A DNA stretch of 64,000 nucleotides, taken from contig CM114272.1 of NCBI GenBank assembly GCA_050084515.1, positions 9,858,001-9,922,000 on the forward strand, written 5' to 3'. Below the pieces are notes generated by a model. That model did not search any database. It was not told the DNA's origin and saw nothing but the letters and a program-made list of their open reading frames with translations. Origin of the DNA: Blasia pusilla. Taxonomy: Eukaryota > Marchantiophyta > Marchantiopsida > Blasiales. The position numbers and the translations under genes are program-made. Shown piece after piece: positions 35,478-46,799 of this stretch (positions are counted from its first letter, which is position 1; every line of letters begins with the position of its first letter).

Positions 35478-36548
35478 GTCGTGTCGAGAGCCTTTCTTCA
35501 AGGAAGGGCAGGACTTCTAGGTGCGGCAGACGTGGTCGATGCAAGGTGAACTCTCTAAGAAGTTTTTATTTTTCAATACAAGATTATTATGTATACTCTC
35601 CATTCTCTCATGACAGGTATTACAAATGGAAGTGCCGAGGCGATCACTTCTTCCTAACATCGGACCCCAAAATTCCTAACTATAAAATCCCTATAAACTA
35701 CTTTACGCTTGTACACGGGGAAGATAGCACAATTACTGTTGAGCCCTACTTGAGCAGACCTATTGATGTCCATGGATCGCTTTATAAGGACATACAAAGT
35801 ACAATCCCATGTCCTTCCATATGTGACAATAGGATGGATCACCAGAGTTGGAGATTGAATGACCTCGTTCATGAACGCCTCCCCAAAGTGATAAACTAAA
35901 TAGTGAGTGAACCAGTGCCTATCTACAAAGAGTATCTTGACATGGTATGGATTGAATAAAGGAAAGGAAAGTCGGGCACAACTCATGCTCCATCCCTATC
36001 CATGTTTGACAGACATTCTCTACTCTCCTCAAGAATGGGTTTTGGCGGAGTTATTCTCCCAAGAAGGGTAATCCATTCTCATTGGGAAAGTAACAAGCCA
36101 AAATATTCACTATTTTAGTATGACTAAACTCCTCTAAGGTGACAAACCTCTCATCTCCACACACACACACCACACTCTAGAAACCCCTCGAAAAATAGAT
36201 CATGGTCAAGTTACTCTCCCAAGAGGGGTGATCCATTCTCATTGGAAGAGCAAGCAATCCCAAAGCCATACACTCAAGAATGACACGAGAGACTCAAGAT
36301 GTGGAATAGAAGGTGATGAACCCTTGAAGGTCCCTCCTCTTTATATACTCACAAGTGATCCACAAGAGTACGAAAGAGAGCTAATCTTATCTTGTGCCAC
36401 ATGGCTTCCTCTCAAGGCTTAGCCAATCATATTTTGACACAAGTAGATTTCCTCTTATCTCTTCCAAAATATCCTCTTTTACCCACTTGATATTTTTCAA
36501 ATTATCCCAACTAACCTAGCCACCAACCAAGCCTCCTTTTTCTTTGCA
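35478..36548 (-). mobile_element. Family D LTR, inverted, truncated
   Basis: On the plus strand it begins TGTCGTGTCGAGAGCC and runs parallel to 44,931-46,210. It ends short of the full length where family A RNase H resumes at about 36,549. An internal pair of roughly 40-base direct repeats (CTCCCAAGA-GGGT...CCATTCTCATTGG) starts near 36,056 and 36,224, and the same pair is in the other copy. Together with the Gag fragment it marks a minus-strand family D element that displaced the RT palm of family A. Confidence 0.7.
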
Positions 36549-37750
36549 TAAAAGAGGCACCGAGGAGACCGATCAGGGGGCATACTTTCAAGTTGCATAT
36601 CAATTGGAGGGTGTTGGGGCTTGGAGCCATGCTTTCCCAGCATGACGATAATGGAAGAGAGTTCGTGGTGGCTTACGCTAATCGCTCGAACAACGCTGCA
36701 GAGGCGAAGTATAGTTCGTATGAGGGTCAGTGCTTGGCTGCGGTGTGGCCTGTCGCACATTTTAGGTGATATTTATTCGGCAACCCCTTTACCATCATTA
36801 TTGATCATCAGCCACTTAAGTGGTTGATGGAGTTCGACAAGCTTACATGGAAGTTGCGAGGTGGGTTCTTTTGTTGTAGGAGTATGACTTCCAAGTGGTG
36901 CATAGACCTAGGATGCTCAACCAAGATGCACATGATTTGAGCTGTAACCCATGTTTGAGTCAACGAGATGCACCTGGTGCTCGTTGGCATGGTGAGAGTG
37001 ATGAGGAGTTACTTCCAGGATGGCACGCGTCATCCTATTTGGGCTTGTTGGCTATGGATAGCCAGATTGCTGAGACTTTGATGATGAGGTATGATGGAGA
37101 GTTCTTAGACAGGCCGGTGAGGAGACAACATGTGGCTGAGACATTCATGACGATGGAGTGGTCTTGGAGTACCTGCGTACTCGCAACGTCGCGAGCACAA
37201 CGGGTGCTAGAGAGCGGGATCAGATCCAACAGCGAGCCAGACGGTTCCGGTGGGAGGGGACACATGTGTTGCAAGTATGGGAGGATGGTAGAGTGTGTGT
37301 AGTGCCTCATCCTTTGCAGAGAGCACGTTTGGTGCGCCATGCCCACGAAGAGTTGGGTCATTTTGGAGTGAAGCGGACGTACAACTTGCTCTTGATTCAA
37401 TACTGGTGGCGAGGCATGCAGACTGACGTTCAGCAGTTTGTTGTCAGATGCGTGGTGTGTGATCAGGTCCAGGCATCGTTCAATGCTCCGACTCCAAAGT
37501 TGCATCCACTTCTGATCATGGGTTTAGGTTATAGATGGAGTTTGGATTTTGTAGGACCTTTACCTTTGACAGAGCGCCATAGTCGTTATGTGTTGGTGAT
37601 GGTTGAGCACTTCTCCAAGTGGATAGAGTTGGTTCCATTGCTTGACAAAGGGAGTGAGGGAGTGCATATGCCTTCCTAGATCGGGTGTTGAGTCATTACG
37701 GCGCACCAGCTAAGGTGTTGACAGACCACGGTACAGAGTTCCGTGGGGAG
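36549..37750 (+). pseudogene. Family A RNase H and integrase N-terminal half
   Basis: Continues the long A copy. RNase H lies at about 36,560-36,850 (INWRVLGLGAML with the first Asp changed to Asn; NAAEAKYSSYEGQCLAAV; IIDHQPLKWLM). A spacer domain follows (to about 37,150). The integrase H2C2 zinc module is at about 37,335-37,475 (HEELGHFG ... RCVVC). The catalytic core has SLDFVGPLP (first Asp, about 37,540) and LTDHGTEF (second Asp, about 37,718). The frame is interrupted at 37,751 by a family C LTR and resumes at 39,119. Confidence 0.82.
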
Positions 37751-39118
37751 TGTAATGTACTAGAATTATAAGAATTGATCTTTTTAAGGTAATTTAATGA
37801 GTTTGATCCCCAAGAGGATCACGATTATCTTAAAAGAGAGTTTTCATTGATGTTTATCTTGCAATAGTTGTAATTAAGTGTGTATAATTTGAATTCAATA
37901 AGTTATCATTGTATTCTTCTCTCCATTAGTAAGAAGATTTCTTTCCTCGAATCTCTCCAGCGGAATTGAATTCACGCTCAAGCATATCTTCACTCAACCC
38001 CAAAGAACCTCACAGAGATATCAACAAGAAGATGGTTTCCCCTACTTTTGGAACTCAATCCGTCTTGGCATGCTACTCTCTGTCAAACAAATTTCTTACA
38101 ATTCGCTGTTGATTATTCTAATGATGAAAGTGCTCTCTCGATCCACTCCTCAGTCTGCAGACCCAATAAGATGATTCATGTATACACGCCGTACATCAGA
38201 ATGAAGAAAGGGAATTCCTTACTATTCCATCAAGAATGAGAAAGCTTCAAAGTATATACAAGCCTGAGAGGGTACTACTCTCCTGCTCGAATCATTCCTA
38301 CAGCATAGGGACTTCGTAAGAGAATGATGAAAGTAACTACGTTGATGGTCTCTAAACATTCTTCCAAACAGTAGTAGTCCTAAAGATCTGAAGCGCTTCT
38401 TGTGAAGCTAGTACCTATTGGGATCTTGTAACTACTTTGATCTACGGTTCTCTTGACTCTTACTGTGATCCCTACAAATCTGCTGGTTGTAATTGTCCTA
38501 ACTTCCTATCTGCTTCAAAAAGTCACGTCTCTTCCTAGCCTAACTACTCTAAGGGTGTGCCCCTTGAAATCGCGTACAATCTTCTCCTTAATGCGAAGTC
38601 AGAACCTCCTCTTCTTCCTTTGAGGACGAAGCTCTTCCTTTTTTTCTAGAGACAAAGCACTGAATTCTTTGCGATTGTTCCAAGTGCTTCGTTCTTCCTT
38701 CTTCGTTCTTCCGCGAAGCACTGCTGCTTCGTGTTGGTGTTTCGTTGAAGAGAAAATTACTTCTTCCTCTTCTTCTTCATCGTGCTTCATTCAAGAGCAA
38801 AGCACTTCATAAACCAGTTCTTTATTAAGCTTCATTGTCGTTGCCAAGCTTCGCTCTTGGTCTTTAGAATTTGTTACCTCATTTCCCTCTCCTCCAAGGC
38901 AAGTCCTTGATTTTCCATCTCTTTGCCTTATCCTAGGAGCTTTATAGTCAATTCCAATACTCCTCCATTCTCCCATAACACATAAATAATATTGAAGACT
39001 CCCTTTATATACAAGCTTTACTTCATATAGTCTTCAGTCGTCATTCTTGAAGACTTCTATACTCTTTTGATACAAAAATGGACATATCCTCAAAAGTTAC
39101 AAAATTCTATGTATCATA
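37751..39118 (-). mobile_element. Family C LTR (solo) inside family A integrase
   Basis: 1,368 bases inverted relative to 17,604-18,884, starting TGTAATGTAC and ending GTATCATA. It is flanked by GGGAG (37,746-37,750) and AGGAG (39,119-39,123), a 5-base duplication with one change. Removing it joins the integrase codons either side, between the second Asp and the Glu of the catalytic triad. The centre again has GAAGC-rich sequence. Confidence 0.85.
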
Positions 39119-39811
39119 AGGAGTTTCACGCCTTGTGTGATCAGGCGCTGATCGACCACCGCACCACTTCGCGAGATCATCCTGAGGCAGATGGACTAGC
39201 GGAGAGGGTTGTGTAGATGGTGAAGAGACGATTACGCAAGTGTGGCTTGCAGAGAGGTCACCTAGGAGATTGGGACCTTGAGTTGTTGTGTTTGGCGCTA
39301 GGATACAGATTTAGCAAGCATGCATCTTTAGCGTCTTTCTCACCGTACTTGTTGCTTTATGGCCGAGAGCCAGATTTACCTACGGCCATTCGTCGAGATA
39401 TTGGTGAGGTGTTGAACCTTGATAACCCTGATGTATGGATGCGAGCATGTTCTCAAAGGGTTGAGTTGTTTCAGAGAGTGATGACCATGGCGTTTGAGAA
39501 CTTGGTGATTGCGGAGCATCGGGATACGTTGAAGTATGCGACTATTCGGGGAGGTGGTTATCGACCTACTATCCGGAGGTTTCATCAGGGAGACTATTTC
39601 TACTTGCAGCAGACGACACCCTTGACATTGGATGTGACTGCATGACGCACCATCTTGAGAGTGCGTGAGATTATCCATCCTGTGTTCTCTTATTGAGGGA
39701 CGCGATGGTATGGTTTGGAAGGATCATGTGCGTAATTGTGCGCCATGTCATCTTCCGAACATTGACGGTACAATTGATCCGAGCTTAGCAGTAGTTCCTC
39801 TAGGCTTGCGA
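39119..39811 (+). pseudogene. Family A integrase C-terminal half
   Basis: Resumes after the C LTR with the third catalytic region HPEADGLAERVV (about 39,178-39,213, Glu intact) and a premature TAG. Then comes the SPYLLLYGREPDLP block (about 39,340-39,384), a stretch ending GDYFYLQQTTPL (to about 39,627), and a GPY/F-like tail with MVWKDHVRNCAPCHLP. It leads straight into the PHD finger. Homologous segments lie at 46,800-47,526 and, inverted, at 21,760-22,160. Confidence 0.8.
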
Positions 39812-39948
39812 TGTATATGTTGTGTGGTTCCACCCGTGGTGCAGCCACTATGTTAGTCTGTGATGGGTATTCGAGAGGGTGGCATATGGCATGTCTGAAG
39901 TCACCTCTCACTAGGGTTCTTCAAGGACGATGGATGTGTCCCAGATGT
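39812..39948 (+). pseudogene. PHD finger at the end of family A integrase (copy 1)
   Basis: Zinc-binding PHD-type module: after correcting a 2-base slip between the first two cysteines, seven of the eight ligands are present. Cys4 is TAT in place of TGT. The RGWHMAC block and RWMCPRC, with the conserved Trp two residues before Cys7, are intact. PHD fingers typically read histone H3 tails. The stop TAG directly follows. In family B this position is filled by a chromodomain. Confidence 0.75.
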
Positions 39949-40252
39949 ACATAGAGTAGGTAGTTATAGATTTCAACTTGTGTTTGTGACATGGATGACA
40001 AGAAGGCGACAAACGATGGGACCACATGAGCACCCGGCCTTTTTGCTCTTAGCGTTCGAAAGATGTATGTCATAATACGTAGGGATAAATGGCTATCTGG
40101 AGTTAGAGGGACCTAACCACCGATCGGAGATATTTTGGTACTTCTTGTCTCGTTGTTTGGATGCCATGAGTTAGCATGGGATCGTGCGTATTTGGGTGTA
40201 TATTTGGCGACAGAAATGTATGTTGTGTAGCGATGTGTATACGCACGACAAC
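39949..40252 (+). mobile_element. Family A 3' noncoding region
   Basis: Runs from the PHD stop to the LTR. It contains the block AAGGCGACAAACGATGGG-CCACATGAGCACCCGGCC, shared with 47,720-47,757 and with 21,520-21,560 inverted. From about 40,144 it holds the first copy of a roughly 110-base unit that recurs at the LTR's far end (40,758-40,876). Confidence 0.65.
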
Positions 40253-40878
40253 TGTCACAACTTTTTAGGATAGATCAGAGAGATCTGGTAGGGCGCCTTT
40301 GCGAGTAGATCAGGATAGGCTTAAGAGATCGAGGATGACCTGTTGCGGTCCCAGGAAACCTGAGAGAGCAAGTTTCCCCTTCGTTTCGGCTCATTTGGAG
40401 CCATACATAGAAACTTACTATTTTGGATAAGTTTCCATATTTGGTAGATTCGAATATCCACTTTGGGAAGTTTCCCTTGACCGGCTATATCAGGTCAAGA
40501 GCCAAGGAGGTGACCTGCAAGCATAGGTTACCGTTGAGAGGGCTTGGGAGAGGGAAGGGGTATACCTCAAGGGGAGAGAGCTTGAGAGCTCATTCTCTCT
40601 TTGTTGAACCTCTTGACTTGAGGCGACGGAGCTATGGTCCCTTGCCTTGTGAGTGTAAACCAAGCCTCTCATTAAGAGAGTGGGTTTGGTTTGACATTGA
40701 GATAGACATGTGAGAGCTATGGTGTTGTGAGAGAGATTTCACCTTATTTTATTGGAGATACTTTAGTACTTCTTGTCTCGTTGTTTGGATATCATGAGTT
40801 AGCATGGGATTGTGCGTGTTTGGGTGTATGTTTGGCGACAGCAATGTATGTTGTGTAGCGATGTGTATGCGCACGACA
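40253..40878 (+). mobile_element. Family A short-form LTR
   Basis: About 626 bases, from TGTCACAACTTTTTAGG to GCGCACGACA (TG...CA). The first 490 or so bases match the long LTR. The remainder is a second copy of the unit found just upstream of the LTR. It is followed immediately by TATA and family B integrase read on the minus strand. The same TATA abuts the other half of family B at 15,409. Confidence 0.7.
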
Positions 40879-43234
40879 TATAGGCCTTCGTAGAATCTCT
40901 CGTCGGCACAAACCTCCCTAACTTGCTAAACCGATCAAATGTCACAAGTATAGCATTGTATCCCTCAGATTTTGGAAGACTTGTAATGAAATCCATGCTA
41001 ATGCTTTGCAAGGGTCCCTCTGGGATTGGCAAAGGACAAAGTAAGCCTTTCTTCTTCGCATAAGAAAATATGTTTGCCTAATAGGTCACGCAAGTCTCCA
41101 CATATTGAGCAATATCTTCCTTCATGTTGGGCCAGCACAACTTCTTGGCCAAAACAGCAAGAGTGGATTTCTCCCCTTTGTGTCTTGCCAAAGGTCCATC
41201 ATGATATTCCACAAACACTTTGGTCTGAAGCTTGCCTTGGCCCACATAGATCCTTCTCTGCTTAAACCTTAACAAACCATGCCTCAAACTTAGATTGGTC
41301 ACCTTCTCGCCCCGTTTCAACATTGTTAGGTACTCACTCGCTTGCGCATCCTTCATGTATCCTTCACGAATCCTTTCCAGGTCTATTTCATTAGGGAAAA
41401 TTGCTCTTAAGACTTGTGTTGTCAATGGCATATACTCATCCCTGCGACTTAACGCATCTGGAATGATATTGTCTTCCCCCGAGTGGTGGATTAGCTCCAT
41501 ATTCGTCAACGCCAAGGTATTATGCCATCGAAGTTGTTTCAGTGTGACGTGATCCTGAGTCTCAAAATACTTGAGCAAAATATTATCGATGAATACTCGA
41601 GTCTTGTGAAGTCCCAAATAGTGATGACACTTTCTCAAACAATGAACCACCGTGAACAACTCTTTCTCATGAGTGGGCCATCTTCTTTCGGTGTCGCTAA
41701 GCTTCTTCCTCTTGTATGCTACAGGTCTCCCTTTTTGCACCAATATTCCTACAATCGCAAAATCACTAGCATCAATGTGCACCTCGAACGGTTGGTCGAA
41801 CTCTGGCATATTCAAAATTGGTTCTTGCAAGAGGATCTCCTTGACTCGGTTAAACGCCTTATCCGCTTCCTTGGTCCATGTTGTGTTGGAAAACTTGGCG
41901 GTCCAATCTGTGAGAGTTTCACTATTCCCAAAAATTTCTTCACGTATATCCCGTAAAACTAGGCCGCTCCGATGAACCTCCTCATCCCCTTCACAATGGA
42001 AGACGGTTCCCATTCGGCTCACTCCAATTGCACTAACCACATGCCCCAAGACCTTGATCTTCGTCAAACCAAACTCACTCTTTTTCGGCCTCAGTTTCTC
42101 AAACACCATCTTCAAATGTCGAGCGTGCTCCTCTAGTGTTTTTGAATATATGAGTATGTCATCTATGTAGATGATCACATACTCATCCGTCTCCTTATGA
42201 GAGATGGATTTCATCAAAGTGGTGAAGATCGGAGGCGCATTACATAGATCGAAAGGCATTACCACAAACTCGAACAAACCGAATCTCGTCCTACACGCAG
42301 TCTTCTCTTCATCCGCTTCGGCCATCCGAATTTGATAATATCCTCATTTCAGGTCAATCCAGCTGAAATACTTGGCACCTGACAATCGATCAAAGAGGTC
42401 GTTTATCCTTGGAAGAGGATAGTTGTTCCTTACTGTAACTTTATTTTATGCGTGGTAATCAACAGAGAGTCTCAACTTTCCATCCTTCTTCTTCACAAAG
42501 AGAACGGGCGCTCCATATGGTGACTTGCTAGTTCGGATGTAACCCCTCTCTAGGAGTTCACCCAACTGTTTCTTCAACTCTGCAAGTTCTTCTTGATTCA
42601 ACCTATATGGTGCCTTTGAAGGTGGTTGGGATTCGGATATCACCTCTATCTTATGATCAACGGCCCTATGTGGTGGCAACTCAGTCGGAAGCTCCTTCGT
42701 CAACACATCTCTGAATTCTTTCACGACTCTCTTGAGTGGTTCAAGGATTCCCCTTGAAGCTGAGTTCTGATCTCTGCGTCTCGCGCTTGCATCATCCTCT
42801 ACTTGTCTCATCAAGCAAAGTAATCCTTCCTCTAACTCGGCCAAACTCGTCCTCGTGATGGCGTTCACCACTTCCGTCTTTCTAGGAACCTCACGAACTA
42901 ATCTGACGTCCGTCCGTTTTCCGTTAACCAAGACGCTCAACCTTAAAGGTCTTTGCCTTAGTTCCACCCCATACGCAACCAAGAACATGTTCCCCAAGAC
43001 TCCATCGATTCCGTCCATGTCGCAAACTGTGAAATTCTCCTTGGTTGACGGAAAACGGACTCAAATACTCCGCATCCCACAGCTAGTCCTAGAACCAACT
43101 CTGAGGTCTGGTGAGACTTGCCTCCCCCGAAACCTACCCTAATGGGTTCTTCTGCCTTAGTGGTTGGCAATCCCAATGCCTTCACGATCCTCGGGCTCAA
43201 GAAGGAGTGGGAAGCACCTGTATCGATGAGCAAT
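40879..43234 (-). pseudogene. Family B chromovirus Pol (protease-RT-RNase H-integrase N-terminus)
   Basis: Minus-strand Pol, read from 43,234 down. Protease LIDTGASHSFLS is at the start. The RT fingers contain SPYGAPVLFVKKKDGKLRLSVD (about 42,450-42,530), and the palm has intact YIDDILIYS at 42,169-42,143. RNase H has HIDASDFA and HEKELFTVVH. The integrase H2C2 zinc module is near 41,080-41,200, with its last Cys now Tyr and followed by TAG. The core has MDFITSLPKSEGYNAILVTFDRFSKLGRFVPT. It is cut at KAY (40,882) by family A. The 415-codon RT-RNase H-integrase frame is the best preserved coding stretch of any element here, suggesting a younger insertion, though stops and frameshifts still kill it. 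Confidence 0.88.
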
Positions 43235-44352
43235 CTTAGATCCTAGGTAAACCAAATTGGGCGTCCTCTTGGTGACTTGGAGGGATGTATCTAAATCTCC
43301 CGTTGATAAGTGCTTAGGAGAAAATTCAATCATACTTGGTTTACTAACCTTAGGCCGCACACATTCCTTGGCCATATGCCTGGGTTTGCCACAATTATAG
43401 CAAATCACTTGGATTGAGTTCCACTCGTTTTGCTGTTGGGGCAAGAGACCCTCCATGGTCGCACTCACCCCCATTCCAAACCCTCTTGGATGCCCCTTTT
43501 TTTTCGATAACTTAGAAAAACTTTCCGGCTCAAAGGGATTTTGGCTTTGGACTTCATCGTCCCCTATCCGATTCGCTAGCCTTAGAAGCTCCATGCATGT
43601 CTCTGGTAGGCGAGGCATACGGAACAAGGCCTTTTTGGCACTCGGATTGAGTCCACTTAAGAAGATCACCTTCTTTGTAAACTCATCCGTTGTGGAAAGT
43701 GAGTTCATTTGTGCACTGAACTCTTGCACATAAGCACTAAGGGACCCGCTTTTCCGCAACCGCACAAACTCCATGCCATCGCGATACTCCTGATATTCCG
43801 AAGTGAATCGATCATCAATCAACACCTTGAATTCTTCCCAACTCAAAGTTGTTCCATGGCCCAGATATTCTTTGCGATGAGTTGTCCACTAGTGGAGAGC
43901 GTGATCCTTAAGGAACGTGACCGCTACAGTCACCTTGTCCCGCTCCCCTGCCCTTTGCGCTTCGAAGTAAAGTTCGAGCTCCGTTAGAAACTTGCTCACT
44001 TTCCAAGAACGCCCCATTCCTGTGAATGGCGTTGGCATATTTGTCTTACAAAGTTTCTTGCCCGAACTAGAAGCTCTATTCAACTTGAGTTCAACAATCA
44101 GCTTGCTCTGTTGGGCCATCTGGTCCGTCATCACCTTCATCAAATCATCATTTGGACATAAAAGGCTGGGTCGTTTGAGTTTGGAGCCGAAGGCCCCGCC
44201 GAAAGATCCGCGTTTGGGACATCCTCATGTCTAGGACTTGGCACTTTGGGAGTTTCTATCTCCTCCTCTGGCTTGCAATCTGTCATCGATCCGTCTCTCG
44301 GCTTTTTTAGCTTGACTCGTGACTTCCTTGGTTCTTCGCCCTTGGTCGCCAT
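43235..44352 (-). pseudogene. Family B Gag
   Basis: Capsid-nucleocapsid precursor starting at the ATG at 44,352 (MATKGEEPRKSRVKLKK). Two frameshifts split it into parts ending near 44,140, 43,889 and 43,230. The central capsid segment (SWEEFKVLIDDRF, LSAYVQEFSAQMNSL, FLSGLNPSAKKAL) is the classic retrotransposon Gag region. A CCHC zinc knuckle CYNCGKPRHMAKEC lies at 43,402-43,361. The protease follows directly. Confidence 0.85.
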
Positions 44353-44487
44353 TTGCGAATCCTTGCTTTCTCATATCTCCTCTCCTCGTCTCTTGCGTTC
44401 CTCCTCAAGCGTCGAGGTCTCCGTGCTTGAGTTCTTCTCAAACGTCCAGATCTTTTACAACCCCAAGTTCACGCTGACCAAGGATTT

Positions 44488-44499
44488 GCTCTAATACCA
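44488..44499 (-). promoter_or_regulatory. Primer-binding site for initiator tRNA-Met
   Basis: On the minus strand TGGTATTAGAGC lies two bases inside the 5' LTR of family B. It differs at one position from TGGTATCAGAGC, the usual plant site complementary to the 3' end of initiator tRNA-Met. It fixes the element's orientation and the LTR's inner edge. Confidence 0.85.
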
Positions 44500-44501
44500 T
44501 G

Positions 44502-46799
44502 TGTCGTACGCCTACTCTCCTTGAACGTTAATCTTTGTTGTTGCGGAAGCGTGCGTTCTATAGGTCACGCTCTCAATGCTTATCTGCATCCAAACACGCA
44601 CTCACATTAGTCGGGTCTAGATCAATCAGAGGTTTTAACTTTCTGAGTTCTCGACTCATCCTCTCATCAAGTTCAAACTTCCTAGTTTCGCGGTTTACAA
44701 CATATGCAAGTCTTTGAAGACTTGGGACAGACTTTCTAGTCGGTTCAAGAACCTCAAACGGCGTTTGACTACCTAGCGGTTCCAACTGTCTAATGGACAT
44801 CCAATAAGTCCCAAGCCATGAGGCACGAAAGTGAATCGTGGGTTGGAATCCAAATGTGGCTTACAAAGTCCACTCCCTTGGATCACGTGTGGGTTTCGAG
44901 TTCCAACGCCAAACTCCCGTTCCATCCCGTTGTCGCGTCGAAAGCCTTTCTTCAAGTAAGGGCGGACCTTCTAGCTGGAGCAGACGTGGTTGATGCAAGT
45001 CAAACTCTATAAGAATTTTTCCTTTTTCAGCAAAGAATTATTATGTAAACTCTCCATTCTCTCACGACATGAATCACGAATGGTAGTGCCGAGGCGATCA
45101 CTTCTTCATATCATGGAACCCCAAGATTCCTAAATATGAAATCCCTGTAAACTACTTTACGTTTGTACACAAGGAAAATAGCACAACTAGTGTTAAACCC
45201 TACTCGAGCATGTCTATTGACGTCCATGGATAGTTATATAAGGACATACAAAGTGCAATCCCATGTCCTTCCGTTCGTGACTATATGAAGAATTACCGGA
45301 GTTAGAGATTGCATTACTTGGTTCATGAACGCGTCCCCAAACTGATAAACTAGATAGCGAGTGAACTAGTGCCTATCTACAAAGAGAATCTTGATGTGGT
45401 ACTGGTTAAGGAAAGGAAAATCCGCCACAACTCATGCTCCATCCCTATCCATCCTTGACAAATATCCTCTACTCTCCTCTAGAATGGGATTTGGCGGAGT
45501 TGCTCTCCCAAGAGGGGTAATCCATTCTCATTGGGAAAATAACAAGCCAAACTATCCTCTATTTCTAGTATGACAAAACTCATCTAAGGTGAAAAGTCTT
45601 TCATCTCCACACATACCACACTCTAGAAACCTCTTGAAGAATAGACCAAGGTCAAGTTACTCTCCCAAGAGGGTAATCAACTCTCATTGGAAGAGTAAGC
45701 AATCCCAAAGCCATACACTCAAGAATGACACGAGAGACTCAAGATGTGAAGTAGAAGGTGATGAACCCTCGAAGGTCCCCCCTCTTTATATACTCACAAG
45801 CGATCCACAAGAGTACGAAATAGGGCTAATCTTATCTTGTGCCACATGGCTTCCTCTCAAAGCTTAGCCAATCACATTTTGACACAAGTAGATTACCTCT
45901 TATCTTTTCCAAAATATCCTTTTTTACTCCCTTCATATCTTCCAAACTACCCCACCAACCCTAGCCACCAACCAAGACTACTTTTGCTTTTGTTTTATTA
46001 AAGTACCAACCCCACTATTTTACTTTTTTAATCCCATCTTTTATTTATTATCTCTTTTCCTAAAGTTGGGCCCACGCAACAAAGTCACCCTAAAGAGGTT
46101 TAAATATGGGGATTTAATTTTCCTAGGCTAATTTACTTAATACTAATAAAACTCTCTCTAACACTTAATGATAGAGGAGTTTACATAGCGGGTGATTTTA
46201 CTATATGACACTGTGCCCTTGAGACGTCGTTTGGTGCTCAAAGTGGGATTTGTGTTCCAAGACATCTTGGAAAGACTCCCCCTTACTGGTAATTTTGGGG
46301 ATCTCTGACCTCCCCCTAAATTTAGGGAAAGACAGTCGGGCCCCTCAGATTGGCCCTCAACCCGATTGCTCTCACAGTCATTTTTTATCAATATCTCAGC
46401 CTGTAATTATGCGTTTGCTGAGATCTTTGGTGCGTTGGAAGCGTCTCAAGATAAGCTTAATAACGCGCCTTTACTTGTCCCAAACGCATCTTGGGGCTAA
46501 ACGTGATGGTCCAAAAATAGTCAAACTCCCCGAACGATAGTCGTGTTCCCCTCACCTCTTTGGCAACCAACCTTCCAAGACTCAACTCATCTCAATTCTT
46601 GGTTCGCGTTTGGTTTAGGTTTCCTAGTCGCGACCACAAACGCATGAAACACACAACTCCGTTTCGCGTTTCGTCTCATAGACTTTTCCAAGAAACCTTT
46701 CCAAAAGCCTCTCCAAAGCGCGATCATCGTAGCGTGAGTCAAATTTGATGTGTCGCTTGGCGCCTATTTGGTGTTCGTTTGGTTATGAGGGTCGCCACA
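44502..46799 (-). mobile_element. Family B 5' LTR, split by a family D LTR
   Basis: On the minus strand it starts TGTGGCGACCCTCATAACC at 46,799 and ends GCGTACGACA at 44,502, next to the primer site. It matches the LTR at 17,062-19,375 in inverse orientation. Without the D insertion it is about 1.02 kb. Its outer flank is family A integrase, so family B inserted into an A copy. Confidence 0.85.
44931..46210 (-). mobile_element. Family D LTR (solo) inside the family B LTR
   Basis: 1,280 bases from TGTCGCGTCG to ATATGACA on the plus strand. Comparison with the B LTR at 18,950 shows exactly where it entered: the B sequence CATC-CGT-GCCCTT is split, leaving CCGT at 44,927-44,930 and CTGT at 46,211-46,214 as a probable 4-base duplication with one change. 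It matches 35,478-36,548. No internal region is present here. Confidence 0.8.

Noticed and set aside
37751-39118. Family C LTRs as CRISPR-like or satellite repeats because of GAAGC words
   Set aside because: Spacing is irregular, and the whole unit has LTR ends with 5-base target duplications, which explains it as an LTR.
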